Part shown: one piece after another, positions 27,205-35,321 of the stretch
Numbering within the stretch: position 1 is the stretch's first letter
Layout of the letters: every line of letters starts with the position of its first letter
NCBI GenBank assembly: GCA_947505205.1
Contig: CANNKD010000005.1
Location: 1 to 51,304 of the forward strand
Source of the DNA: Bacteroidota bacterium
GTDB lineage: Bacteria; Bacteroidota; Bacteroidia; Bacteroidales; F082
DNA length: 51,304 nucleotides
Direction: 5' to 3'
Notes under the pieces: model-generated
What the model was told of the DNA's origin: nothing
The model's database searches: none
What the model saw: the letters and a program-made list of their open reading frames with translations, nothing else
Translations under genes and position numbers: made by a program

Positions 27205-27252
27205 TAAAATTATGAAAAGACAATCAATTCATTGATCCCCTTTTTCAGGGAT
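27205..27252 (-). promoter_or_regulatory. Dyad operator plus -7 box, 435-residue exported protein gene
   Basis: ATCCCCT-TTTT-CAGGGAT (27235-27252) is followed on the minus strand by 22 bases and TAATTTTA (27212-27205), the same box as at the ompA-like gene. The ATG lies 22 bases downstream. This is the third copy of the 18-bp element. Confidence 0.65.
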
Positions 27253-27420
27253 ATTTGACAAAACAAAGCCCAAGAGTTTTGACCACCGCATGCAAAAGCT
27301 AAAAGAAGTATATGGGGTTGGATCATTTATTTTAAATATGCTCTCTGAGATATTGATTAATGAAATTGTCGATTGTTATTAAGACCCAATCATCAAATTC
27401 ATGATCTAGCCAACCGTGTT

Positions 27421-27462
27421 TGCTCAATATTTCATAGATACAATCTAAAAGCAATTCACAAT
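27421..27462 (-). repeat. Solitary CRISPR-repeat-like element, copy 2
   Basis: It differs from the copy at 17711 by two bases across 42. Here the internal -7 box is degraded to TATCTATG. The rest of the 301-base gap (27183-27483) holds the operator/promoter at 27205-27252 and otherwise nothing I can identify; no further repeat units are present. Confidence 0.68.
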
Positions 27463-27483
27463 AGTCCAAATGAGATATTCCTG

Positions 27484-30400
27484 CTACTCCTTTGGAACCT
27501 TTTCGGTGAGCGATTCACGAATCAATTTTCGCAGTTCTAACTGACTGTTTTTAACCTCTCCGCGAGCATTGGGGCGATACATTTCAGGATACCTGCATTT
27601 GGCAGGGCGATATTTCATATCGTCGATTGTTCCGGTGACGTCGATGCCAAATTTAACCGGTAAAGGACTGTCAACCACCGAAATATGATAATCGAAACTC
27701 ATATCCATATTGTGTCTTCCGGCCACCACACCTTTGTATTTATCCATCACAATCAGGAAGGGATACACATCAATTTCCTGTTTGAATACGGTGAACTCAG
27801 CCGATAAACTATCGACTTTGTTGTAGGTTTGTTTACTGAATTTCAATGTCTTGGCTATTTCAGTAAAGGTTTCACCATCCATCAACACCAAATCCTGTCC
27901 TTTGATGGATGCAGCTCCGCGTATGGTCGATTTTTTGACGTCATACAGCGAATCGAGGTAGGTTTCGGCAGCCATGTGGAATTCGCCTTTTCCACTGAAT
28001 GAGCGCAGCATGGGCATAAGGGAGTCAACATCCGGAATGATTTTCAGCAATTCACTGATCTCAATGTCCAGCATATGAAACTCGAGCCCCATGAAAAGAT
28101 GGTTCTTGCGAGGTGTGCGGTACATGGCTGTCAACTGCATTTTGGCAGCTGGTGTAAGAAAATTGAAATCATCCAGAACCAACAGCCCGTCTTTCACCCG
28201 CAGTTTTCCTTTGATATCTGTGGCTACTCCTGAGCCAAAATGAGCAAGGCCAACATTCACATTGAGTGTGATATCTATGCCTTTTGGAACCATATACGGT
28301 CCGGTGGAAGTTTCTTCGGCAGATGGCTTAACGCTTTCATCCTCACCCAGACCGCTGGTGAGTCCCATAAGCTGCACAAGATCAGAGGTATTACTTACAA
28401 AATTGAAATCACCTCTCAACAGTGAGTCATTCCTGAAATAGGAAATGATATTACTGAGTTTCCCTTCAAGACTGAAATCAGAGTTGTCGATTCTTAACTT
28501 GCTTTCTTTTATGTTAAACACTTCCGGACTGAAATCCATTTGAATGGAAGGTATCTCAAGCAGAAACGGCAGGGTTTCCATTGTGATAAGACCTTTATCC
28601 ATCTTCAGAAATCCGTTTGCCTGCCATTGCTGAAAAACATCCTTTTGACTCTTGTCGTTCAACACATCAGCTTTTAAATCAATGGTATGCATGCTGACAG
28701 AGTCAGCCCCCATCGCCACTTTTAGGTTCTCGCCCGAATACTCAATCACCATTTGAGGCCGAACCGGATTGTCGATCAGTTGTGCTTTCATCCGAAGTTG
28801 ATGCATACTGCTGCTTCCCGATCCAAATGAAGCTTTCAGGGCTTGGCCAGTTAAATCGATATTTAGTTCAGCCAAATGATTATTTCCTTTTTGTGGCATC
28901 ATTTCAAAATTTCCGACAGGCATATTTGCGCGTAAACTGATGGTATCCATCTGTGCCGAAAGTGAATCCATCTTAAACGAACAATTCACATTTGGGATGA
29001 TTGATTCATCCATCACATCTGAGCTTTCAAAGGAAATCAAGGCATTTTTCAAAAGGGCATTTGTGCTGTGTAATGTGCTTATTTGAAGGTTTTTAGATGT
29101 TATTTTTGCTGCAATGAAGCTTGTTTTTTTCGACTTGGCGTGCAAGTTTGGGATTTCAAAATAAACATCAGAAACATCTGTTTGCAACGATACCGTATCA
29201 TAGATAGTACTGAAACCAGATAAATGAATCGATCCCGCAAATTTCATTCTATCAAGTTGCATCTTATCAAGTTCCGACATCGAAAACTGCGACGACACCT
29301 TAGCCGAAGCCTTTCCGTTGAGTTCCATTTTCGGTTTAGCGGGCAGCATGGAAGAAAATTCTTTCAGTGTGAAATTCCCCTCTGATTTCAGGTCATAATG
29401 AATGTCACTAAACAGGTGCGTAATTGTGCCACTTGTCTGAAAATCAGACTGCGGCGTGCGGCCGTTGAGGTGATCGATACGGAAATAGGACGTTTCATCG
29501 TTGGTCAAATCAGAATAAAACACAAACTCGCCATTCATAGCACTCATCGGAATTGGAAACCCAACATATTGCATGGTGCCATCCTGAAGTATAATGCGCA
29601 TATCAAGTAATGGCATCAATGAATCGGAATAAACTCCTTTAATTATACCGTCGGAAGTAACCAACCCATCGGCCACAATACCCTCTACATAAGATTGATA
29701 CGAAGGTGGAATTATGGCTAACACTTCCTTCAATGGCAATGTTTTGCTTTGATACGAAATATCGGTAATTACCTGAAAGGGAGTCTCAACATAACTGGCA
29801 GTTCCGCTATAAGTAAGGCTCATATCATTGATCGATGCTTCAGATTTGTCGAATGTAACCTGCATTTTTGATAAAATAATCTGAACCATTGTCCGGGTTT
29901 CTATCGAAGCATTCCGTAGATATTGCTCGCCATCATAAGTCACCGACAAAAGTCCTTCACTTACGTTGATCTGTGTTTTGATGGTGTCGGAAATCATATT
30001 TCCTGAAATTTCGGCTGTCAGATTACGAACATCAGTCAGCAGTCCGAGCGTTTGGTCGATGTACGAAATTTGGATGTTTTTCAATCCGATATGTTCCAAC
30101 TTGATGATATGAAAAGGCGTTCCTGATTCTTCCTCAGCAGCGACTGTATCTGATTTTACTACATCATAATTTGAATGTCCCAAACTATCGGTAAACGCAT
30201 TTAAGGTTCCATTTTGTAGTTTCATATCATTAAATATCAATTCATTGCGTTTCCAAAATGCCTCCAGATTGACGATTCCAACAAATTGTTCGGCTTGAAT
30301 GATGGTGTCAGATTGTACTCCGTCGATATGATTCATCAGGGCGAATTGCTTCATTTTTAATCCAAATCGGGGGAAAGTGCTGAAGAAAGTAAGCTCTACT

Positions 30401-30567
30401 TCACCAATCTGCGTTTCGCAGCTGAGCATTTTCGAGGCCTGCGACCGCACGATGGGCGTAATTTTTTCCGGAGTAAAAATAAACCAGACTGCAATACCTA
30501 TCACCAAAGTTATCAGGACGATCAAGCCTACCAGGCTGATGCCTATCCATTTAAAAACCTTTTTCAT
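27484..30567 (-). CDS. AsmA-family inner-membrane protein
   Basis: This 1027-residue protein has one N-terminal membrane helix (about 9-31) and a very long beta-rich periplasmic part. The opening PEKITPIVRSQASKMLSCETQIGEVELTFFS is, in pieces, the AsmA N-terminal signature. An AsmA_2-like C-terminal domain is suggested by LVLDDFNFLTPAAKMQLTA and the KSTIRGAASIKGQDLVLMDGE region. AsmA/TamB/YhdP-like proteins are thought to form grooves that move phospholipid between membranes; the exact role here is not known. Transcription appears independent of the small lipoprotein gene upstream. Confidence 0.85.
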   Translation of the reverse strand: MKKVFKWIGISLVGLIVLITLVIGIAVWFIFTPEKITPIVRSQASKMLSCETQIGEVELTFFSTFPRFGLKMKQFALMNHIDGVQSDTIIQAEQFVGIVNLEAFWKRNELIFNDMKLQNGTLNAFTDSLGHSNYDVVKSDTVAAEEESGTPFHIIKLEHIGLKNIQISYIDQTLGLLTDVRNLTAEISGNMISDTIKTQINVSEGLLSVTYDGEQYLRNASIETRTMVQIILSKMQVTFDKSEASINDMSLTYSGTASYVETPFQVITDISYQSKTLPLKEVLAIIPPSYQSYVEGIVADGLVTSDGIIKGVYSDSLMPLLDMRIILQDGTMQYVGFPIPMSAMNGEFVFYSDLTNDETSYFRIDHLNGRTPQSDFQTSGTITHLFSDIHYDLKSEGNFTLKEFSSMLPAKPKMELNGKASAKVSSQFSMSELDKMQLDRMKFAGSIHLSGFSTIYDTVSLQTDVSDVYFEIPNLHAKSKKTSFIAAKITSKNLQISTLHSTNALLKNALISFESSDVMDESIIPNVNCSFKMDSLSAQMDTISLRANMPVGNFEMMPQKGNNHLAELNIDLTGQALKASFGSGSSSMHQLRMKAQLIDNPVRPQMVIEYSGENLKVAMGADSVSMHTIDLKADVLNDKSQKDVFQQWQANGFLKMDKGLITMETLPFLLEIPSIQMDFSPEVFNIKESKLRIDNSDFSLEGKLSNIISYFRNDSLLRGDFNFVSNTSDLVQLMGLTSGLGEDESVKPSAEETSTGPYMVPKGIDITLNVNVGLAHFGSGVATDIKGKLRVKDGLLVLDDFNFLTPAAKMQLTAMYRTPRKNHLFMGLEFHMLDIEISELLKIIPDVDSLMPMLRSFSGKGEFHMAAETYLDSLYDVKKSTIRGAASIKGQDLVLMDGETFTEIAKTLKFSKQTYNKVDSLSAEFTVFKQEIDVYPFLIVMDKYKGVVAGRHNMDMSFDYHISVVDSPLPVKFGIDVTGTIDDMKYRPAKCRYPEMYRPNARGEVKNSQLELRKLIRESLTEKVPKE

Positions 30568-30641
30568 TGTCGTTTATTTGTCATGTTTCTGACACTGGAA
30601 AACATCCTGAAATGTCAGTAAAACCTGATAATCCCACACTA

Positions 30642-31007
30642 TTATTTTACAACTTTTGTGAAGGAAAATGTTGTCCCAAAGTCATCCTTGTATTTGAGCG
30701 AATTGGCTGAAAGTTCAGTCACAGTATATACTTTCGGTACATTTCCACCCACTTCCATAATGTGAATATGAGTCAGTTCTGATTTCACCAGGCTCCATGT
30801 AAATGGCTGAGCCTCAGCTTCTGTCACATCGTCGGCAGTATCCCAGGTTCCTCCGGTATAGTCGTTGACGTATTTGTAAAAAACTGTTCCCGACACCCAT
30901 TTCCCGATCAAAAGCGTTTCATCAAACGAAGCTTCCTCTTTTGTACAGGAATTAAACAGGATCGAAAAGGAAAAACATACCATCAGGCAAACCAAAATCT
31001 TTTTCAT
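30642..31007 (-). CDS. Small lipocalin-like lipoprotein
   Basis: This 121-residue protein has a lipoprotein signal with C21 in LFNSC followed by TKEE. The mature part starts IGKWVSGTVFYKYV, as in lipocalin-like/META-type small barrels of Bacteroidota, and is beta-rich to the end. The acidic residues after the cysteine (EEASFDE) could act as a surface-export signal, but this is not certain. Function is unknown. It is followed by asmA-like and preceded by a 364-base gap. Confidence 0.75.
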   Translation of the reverse strand: MKKILVCLMVCFSFSILFNSCTKEEASFDETLLIGKWVSGTVFYKYVNDYTGGTWDTADDVTEAEAQPFTWSLVKSELTHIHIMEVGGNVPKVYTVTELSANSLKYKDDFGTTFSFTKVVK

Positions 31008-31347
31008 GTGTATTTTGTATTAATTATTTGAATAATCGTTCGTTTGATACTCTTCCGAAGTGGACATCTTTTGTTGAATCATTGTGTCTGCCCTCTTTGC
31101 GGTGTTTAATTTCCGGAAAAATTCGTTTCACGGAACTTAGCCTATCGCTTACAAATTTATGCAAATGCCCAATTCGTTGCACTTTGAAAGCAACTAAAAT
31201 TTAAAAAACAGAACGATTGCGATATTTCGATATAACTATCTAAGATTGAAATAAATACAAATCAATTTGAAAAATTTCATGAACTAGTGTTTGTAAAAGC
31301 AACGAATATTTTGATGATTTTTAAAAGATAGAAGCAGTTTTGTTGTT
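31008..31347. other. Intergenic region between divergent genes, no gene seen
   Basis: This AT-rich stretch separates the lipocalin-like gene and the methyltransferase gene. I see no open frame, tRNA-like fold or strong hairpin. Promoters for both neighbours must lie here; only the one at 31348 is clear. Confidence 0.5.
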
Positions 31348-31355
31348 TATTTTTG
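31348..31355 (+). promoter_or_regulatory. -7 promoter box of the methyltransferase gene
   Basis: TATTTTTG matches TAnnTTTG and lies 16 bases before the ATG at 31372. No clear -33 element is visible. Confidence 0.55.
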
Positions 31356-31371
31356 CAAAAAACATTGTATC

Positions 31372-31971
31372 ATGACTGAAGAAAATCGTTTTATTGATCG
31401 CTACAAAACTGGAAATACGCCATGGGCACATCAACATCCGGATTTCAATCTGATGGATGTAATTCAACAAAAAAACATAAAACCCTGCAAGGCTTTTGAG
31501 CCTGGATGCGGCCTTGGCGTAGAATCGGTTTGGCTGGCGCAACACGGTTTTGAGGTTACCGCAATGGATGTTTCGGAGCTGGCATTGGAAAAAGCCCGTA
31601 AATTGGCTGGTTCGTCAGCAGAAAGAATCCATTGGCTAGCCATGGACATTATGAAAGATGAGCCTCTGATAGAGGAATACGGTTTTATCTTTGACCGTGG
31701 TTTCTTCCATACTTTCGACACTTTCGAAGAGCGAAACATTGTGGCAAAGAAACTCGCTTCCTCACTCAAAAAAGATGGTTTGTGGCTTTCGTTAATGGGT
31801 AATAAAGATGGTGTTCCGGTCCGTACAGGCCCGCCCTTACTGACGGCTACTGACATCGTTTTAGCTGTTGATCCATTTTTTGAAATTATTTCACTACAGG
31901 TTAGTGTTTTTGGCAACGAAGAGGCAAATCCACATAAAATTTGGCGTTGCCTGATGAAGAAACGACAGTGA
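31372..31971 (+). CDS. SAM-dependent methyltransferase, thiopurine methyltransferase/TehB-like
   Basis: This 199-residue class I methyltransferase begins with TGNTPWAHQHPDFNL, typical of the TPMT-like family. Motif I is FEPGCGLGVES (about 43-53), the acidic residue binding the SAM ribose lies in VTAMDVSE, and a later motif reads FDRGFFHTF. Relatives methylate small sulphur, selenium or tellurium compounds or other soft nucleophiles; the substrate here is not determined. It is a single-gene unit with its own promoter. Confidence 0.85.
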   Translation: MTEENRFIDRYKTGNTPWAHQHPDFNLMDVIQQKNIKPCKAFEPGCGLGVESVWLAQHGFEVTAMDVSELALEKARKLAGSSAERIHWLAMDIMKDEPLIEEYGFIFDRGFFHTFDTFEERNIVAKKLASSLKKDGLWLSLMGNKDGVPVRTGPPLLTATDIVLAVDPFFEIISLQVSVFGNEEANPHKIWRCLMKKRQ

Positions 31972-32009
31972 AAAATGTACTTTGACAACTCTGGAGCCAA
32001 TGAAAAAAA

Positions 32010-32059
32010 ACTCCAAACTTCCCTTCTGGCTGGCGTGAGCTGGGCAGGTAGCTCACTCC
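32010..32059 (-). repeat. 50-bp interspersed repeat, copy 1, with adjoining 10-bp tandem units
   Basis: On the minus strand this begins GGAGTGAGCTACCTGCCC and matches 48492-48541 at 43 of 50 positions, in inverted orientation. Right next to it (32062-32086) is a 10-base tandem, AAAGTGAACT/AAAGTGAGCT/AAAGT on the minus strand. Both copies of the 50-mer are accompanied by GTGAGCTAAAGT. It lies between the methyltransferase gene and the decayed chitosanase. Confidence 0.75.
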
Positions 32060-32092
32060 TAACTTTAGCTCACTTTAGTTCACTTTAGGCAC

Positions 32093-32572
32093 TTACAAAA
32101 TGGTAACTCCGTTTGCCACAACGCTTTCTGATAAATCCCAGTTATCATCAGCAATTTGCTTTTTGAAACATTGCGTACGGTAAACAGTGGCATGTAAAAG
32201 TGAGTTGCTGTGGTTTGCAAGCCAGTTTTGCCTCACATCCACATAGTTACGAATCCATTCTTTCTCGTCGCCGCCACTGGCCGGAACCACTGTAGGAAAC
32301 CGTTTTCTTAAAAAGCCCGGAATGCTTCCGGAGTGAATGGTGCTATCGTAAATAACCAACAGACTCAGTGGAAGTTTGAATTCATTCGTCGTAAACAACG
32401 ATGTGACGGCTGAAAATACTTCAAATCGAACAATTCATCCTGACACGTTTTCATGATCGGATCATTTTTACCGGCATTTTTCAATGCATTGCAAAAATCA
32501 GCATCGGTCGCCAGACTGGGTTTCTTGCCAATTCTGCTCAAAAATTCAAATTTATCATGCCTTTCTTTAGTA
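32093..32572 (-). pseudogene. GH46 chitosanase-like pseudogene (N-terminus lost, frameshifted)
   Basis: Two minus-strand reading frames join into one GH46-like protein. The upstream part reads DKFEFLSRIG, CNALKNAGKNDPIMKTC and QDELFDLKYFQPS. Near 32402-32416 the homology shifts frame and continues VTSLFTTNEFKLPLSLLVIYDS, SGGDEKEWIRNYVDVRQ and HATVYRTQCFKKQIADDNWDL. The pieces match the family order from memory: QD..fD..YF.pA, then the YD strand, GGDE..yl..flDaR, and a closing gN.dL. The N-terminal catalytic region is missing, and the frame is closed by a stop near 32590, where the ABC transporter leader begins. It is a relic and should encode no active enzyme. Confidence 0.72.
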
Positions 32573-32578
32573 CATTTG
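32571..32578 (+). promoter_or_regulatory. -7 promoter box of the ABC exporter operon
   Basis: TACATTTG fits TAnnTTTG and ends 21 bases before the ATG at 32600. It lies within the remnant of the chitosanase 5' region, so the promoter may have arisen or moved there after that gene decayed. Confidence 0.55.
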
Positions 32579-32599
32579 TCGCATTACGTTCAGAAAATT

Positions 32600-33511
32600 A
32601 TGACCGAAAAAATAATTGAAGTTCAGCACCTTTCAAAGCATTTTGGTAAAACCATTGCTGTACAAGATGTCAGTTTTGATGTTTTTCGGGGAGATGTTTT
32701 TGGTTTTTTGGGTCCAAATGGAGCCGGGAAAAGTACTACAATCAGAGCCATGCTTTCATTGATATCTCCAACTTCGGGCTCGATAAAATTATTTGGTAAA
32801 GAGTTTCGGTCGAATCGGAAATTCATTCTTTCGAAAATAGGCTGTATCATCGAAAAACCCGATTTCTATCAGTACCTGTCTGCCGAGAGGAACCTCGAAA
32901 TTTTTGCCCGCATTTCAGGCGTAGCAGTTTCTAAAAGTAGAATTCATGAAATGATTGAATTCGTGGGACTTAGAGGCCGTGAAAAGGATAAAGTAGGTCA
33001 TTTTTCGCATGGTATGAAACAGCGACTCGGTATCGCCCAAACGATATTACACGATCCCGATCTGATTATTCTGGATGAACCAAATACCGGCCTTGATCCA
33101 CAAGGAAGCCTCGATATTCGTAATCTGATTCTTCAGCTTCGTAATGAGCGTAATAAAACCATCGTTCTTTCTTCACACATCCTTTCCGAAATAGAAATCA
33201 TTGCCAGCCGCATGCTAATCATCGCCGATGGCAAGTCCATCGTACAGGGAAACGTATCTGAATTACTTAATAAACAAGAGCTTATCGTAACGATTGAAGT
33301 TGATAATCCGGTATTGGCAGTTCAAATAATCAATGGCAATCTGGCAGATGCAATTATTGGAAATGATGGACAAAATGAATTACGCCTACGTATAGCCCAT
33401 GATACCATTCCTGTTGTTAATCAATGGCTTACGGAAAATAATGTGAAAGTTTATAGCATTGAAACAAAACGAAAATTAGAAGATTATTTTTTAAAACTGG
33501 TGAATAACTGA
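32600..33511 (+). CDS. ABC transporter ATP-binding protein
   Basis: The protein starts MTEKIIEVQHLSKHFG at 32600 and has 303 residues; the frame is open further upstream, but that region is pseudogene and promoter. Walker A is GPNGAGKST (about 38-46), the signature is SHGMKQRLG, Walker B LIILDEP and the H-loop SSHILSE. The C-terminal 80 residues form the extra domain common in ABC-2 export ATPases. The permease start overlaps its stop (TGATG). With the permease and the LolA-like gene it forms a three-gene operon. Confidence 0.93.
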   Translation: MTEKIIEVQHLSKHFGKTIAVQDVSFDVFRGDVFGFLGPNGAGKSTTIRAMLSLISPTSGSIKLFGKEFRSNRKFILSKIGCIIEKPDFYQYLSAERNLEIFARISGVAVSKSRIHEMIEFVGLRGREKDKVGHFSHGMKQRLGIAQTILHDPDLIILDEPNTGLDPQGSLDIRNLILQLRNERNKTIVLSSHILSEIEIIASRMLIIADGKSIVQGNVSELLNKQELIVTIEVDNPVLAVQIINGNLADAIIGNDGQNELRLRIAHDTIPVVNQWLTENNVKVYSIETKRKLEDYFLKLVNN

Positions 33512-34353
33512 TGTTCTGGAAAAGTACCTATAACGAGTGCATCAAGATTGTGGCAAAACCACGGTCTTATATAGGTATGGCTGCTATCACCGCTCTTGTT
33601 GGCGTTATTCTGTTTGCCATGTTGGTCGATGGACATAAATATGTCTCAATGATTACTTCTTCTTTTGAGCAAACATTTGCCTTTAAAGGAAATCTGCTCA
33701 ACGGATATTTCATGGCTTATATTGTACTACAGATGCTCATCATTCATGTTCCACTTTTGATTGCCTTGGTAACAGGCGATCTTGTGTCGGGTGAAGCTTC
33801 AGCCGGCACATTGCGCATGTTAGTAAGTAAGCCGATTTCGCGTTCTGAGATCCTGCTTTCGAAATTTTTGGCCGGAAATATTTATACCCTGACCATTTTG
33901 ATCTGGCTTGGAATTTTGGCACTTGGCGTTGGAAATCTGCTTTTCGGTCCCGGCGATTTGATCATTTTCAAGGCGGAAGGACTTGTTATTCTGCCCGGTG
34001 ATGACGTACTTTGGCGGTTTTTCTCCGGATTTATTGTAGCTTATTTAGCACTGGTTACCGTATCAACCTTATCCATAACACTCTCGTGCTTTACCGATAA
34101 TTCCATTGGACCCATTGTTACGACCATGGCAATCATCATTTTATTCACCATTATTGGAAATCTGGATGTTCAGGTTTTCGATTCTGTCAGGCCATTTCTT
34201 TTTACAACGCACATGGTGGCCTGGAGAAGTTTTTTCGATGATCCAATTCGTGAATATGAAATTGTAAAGGCAGTTTTGGTGCTTTTAACCCATATAATTG
34301 TGCTGCTTGGTATTGCACTTTATAAATTTAACAAAAAGGATATTTTGTCATGA
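33511..34353 (+). CDS. ABC-2-type transporter permease
   Basis: This 280-residue inner-membrane protein has about six helices: near 20-40, 65-90, 125-147, 165-190, 205-225 and 250-272. The cytoplasmic coupling region GDLVSGEASAGTLRMLVSKPISR is typical of ABC-2 permeases of the NosY/CcmB-like group. It pairs with the ATPase encoded just upstream. Substrate is unknown. Translational overlap with both neighbours (one base with the ATPase stop, four with the next gene) indicates a tightly coupled set. Confidence 0.9.
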   Translation: MFWKSTYNECIKIVAKPRSYIGMAAITALVGVILFAMLVDGHKYVSMITSSFEQTFAFKGNLLNGYFMAYIVLQMLIIHVPLLIALVTGDLVSGEASAGTLRMLVSKPISRSEILLSKFLAGNIYTLTILIWLGILALGVGNLLFGPGDLIIFKAEGLVILPGDDVLWRFFSGFIVAYLALVTVSTLSITLSCFTDNSIGPIVTTMAIIILFTIIGNLDVQVFDSVRPFLFTTHMVAWRSFFDDPIREYEIVKAVLVLLTHIIVLLGIALYKFNKKDILS

Positions 34354-35063
34354 AAGCGCAGCTAACGTTATTAAAATTTACTTTCTTAGCAGCTTTCATG
34401 CTGATTTTGACGCAATTGCATGCTCAGGAAAATCCCAATCAGTTGCTGGTTGGTGTGCGTGAAAAATTAATGAAAGTGAGTGATTATTCGGTGGAGGTAA
34501 CTATTAAAGCCGAAATTCCCCTTATAAAAATTCTTCCGGTAAAAGCAAAGATATACTTCAAACAGCCTGATAAATTGAAATTAGTCTCGAAAAGCATAGC
34601 GATTTTACCCAAGCAAGGTTTTGGTGATTATCCGAATATCATTGCAGATTCAAATTCGTATAATGCCTTTTCTTCAGGTAATGAAACTATTGGCAATTTA
34701 ACTACCCAGATGATTAACCTGATTCCGATTTCAGATACAGGCGACCTGATTTTAGCAAAATTTTGGATTGATACTCATAATTACCTCATTATCAAATCAC
34801 AACTAAGTTCCAGAACAAATGGAACGATGACAGTTCAATATCACTATGGCGAATTTTCCGGGTTTGGATTGCCCGACAACATCGTTTTTAATGTCGACAC
34901 TAAAAAATTCAAGATTCCCAAAGTGCTAACTTCCGATCCGTATGCTGACGATAAAGAGCAAAAGCCAAATACCAAAACCTCAAATAAAGGAATCATTGAG
35001 ATTAATTTATATAATTATGATATTAATGCCGGCCTTGATGACTCCTTTTTTAAGAAGGAATAG
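34350..35063 (+). CDS. LolA-like exported protein
   Basis: This 237-residue protein has a signal peptide ending LHAQ at about residue 25. The mature part (LLVGVREKLMKVSDYSVEVTI, then KIYFKQPDKLKLVSK) follows the fold of LolA/LppX-type lipoprotein or lipid carriers: an N-terminal helix, then a half-barrel whose strands include FWIDTHNYLIIKSQL. It is coupled by a 4-base overlap to an ABC-2 permease. This suggests a periplasmic carrier or sensor for the exported, possibly lipophilic, substrate. The classic LolA role is not claimed. Confidence 0.72.
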   Translation: MKAQLTLLKFTFLAAFMLILTQLHAQENPNQLLVGVREKLMKVSDYSVEVTIKAEIPLIKILPVKAKIYFKQPDKLKLVSKSIAILPKQGFGDYPNIIADSNSYNAFSSGNETIGNLTTQMINLIPISDTGDLILAKFWIDTHNYLIIKSQLSSRTNGTMTVQYHYGEFSGFGLPDNIVFNVDTKKFKIPKVLTSDPYADDKEQKPNTKTSNKGIIEINLYNYDINAGLDDSFFKKE

Positions 35064-35232
35064 ATAAATTTCGCGGAATTAGTCAATTAAAGTTAATCTT
35101 TTCAAAAACATTGTAGGAAATTCATGCATTGTGTATTTATTTAATACAATCTGATGAGTAATAATAGCGTCATAAAATAAAAATAAATTTTAATATATTG
35201 AAATTCAAATATATACATCATTTTTAAATTGT

Positions 35233-35266
35233 TTGGCACGGTGATTGTTGTATGGCATGCAACAAT
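35233..35266 (+). promoter_or_regulatory. Sigma-54 (-24/-12) promoter with overlapping inverted repeat
   Basis: TTGGCACG-GTGA-TTGTT (35233-35249) has the GG and GT dinucleotides exactly 10 bases apart, as sigma-54 promoters require. Transcription should start near 35260, giving a leader of about 60 bases. ATTGTTG (35244-35250) and CAACAAT (35260-35266) form a perfect 7-bp inverted repeat over the -12 element and start site, a possible operator or 5' stem. The AT-rich 170 bases upstream (35064-35232) include an imperfect dyad near 35130-35152 that could bind an activator. Confidence 0.72.
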
Positions 35267-35321
35267 GAAAATATTCGTTGAAATTAATTAATAACACTTA
35301 TTTATCTAAAAAATCAAAAAA

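Noticed and set aside
17711-27462. CRISPR array
   Set aside because: Only single repeat-like units occur, with no regularly spaced neighbours and no cas gene. They are reported as solitary repeats instead.
30589-30618. CTGACA/TGTCAG inverted repeat upstream of the AsmA-like gene
   Set aside because: Only 6 bp with an 18-base gap and no second copy; likely chance.
31464-32000. 178-residue minus-strand frame opposite the methyltransferase
   Set aside because: The plus-strand frame has clear methyltransferase motifs and a promoter; the antisense frame has no domain.
32453-32599. Upstream extension of the ABC ATPase
   Set aside because: The frame is open, but it crosses the chitosanase relic and the promoter box; the conserved protein starts at 32600.
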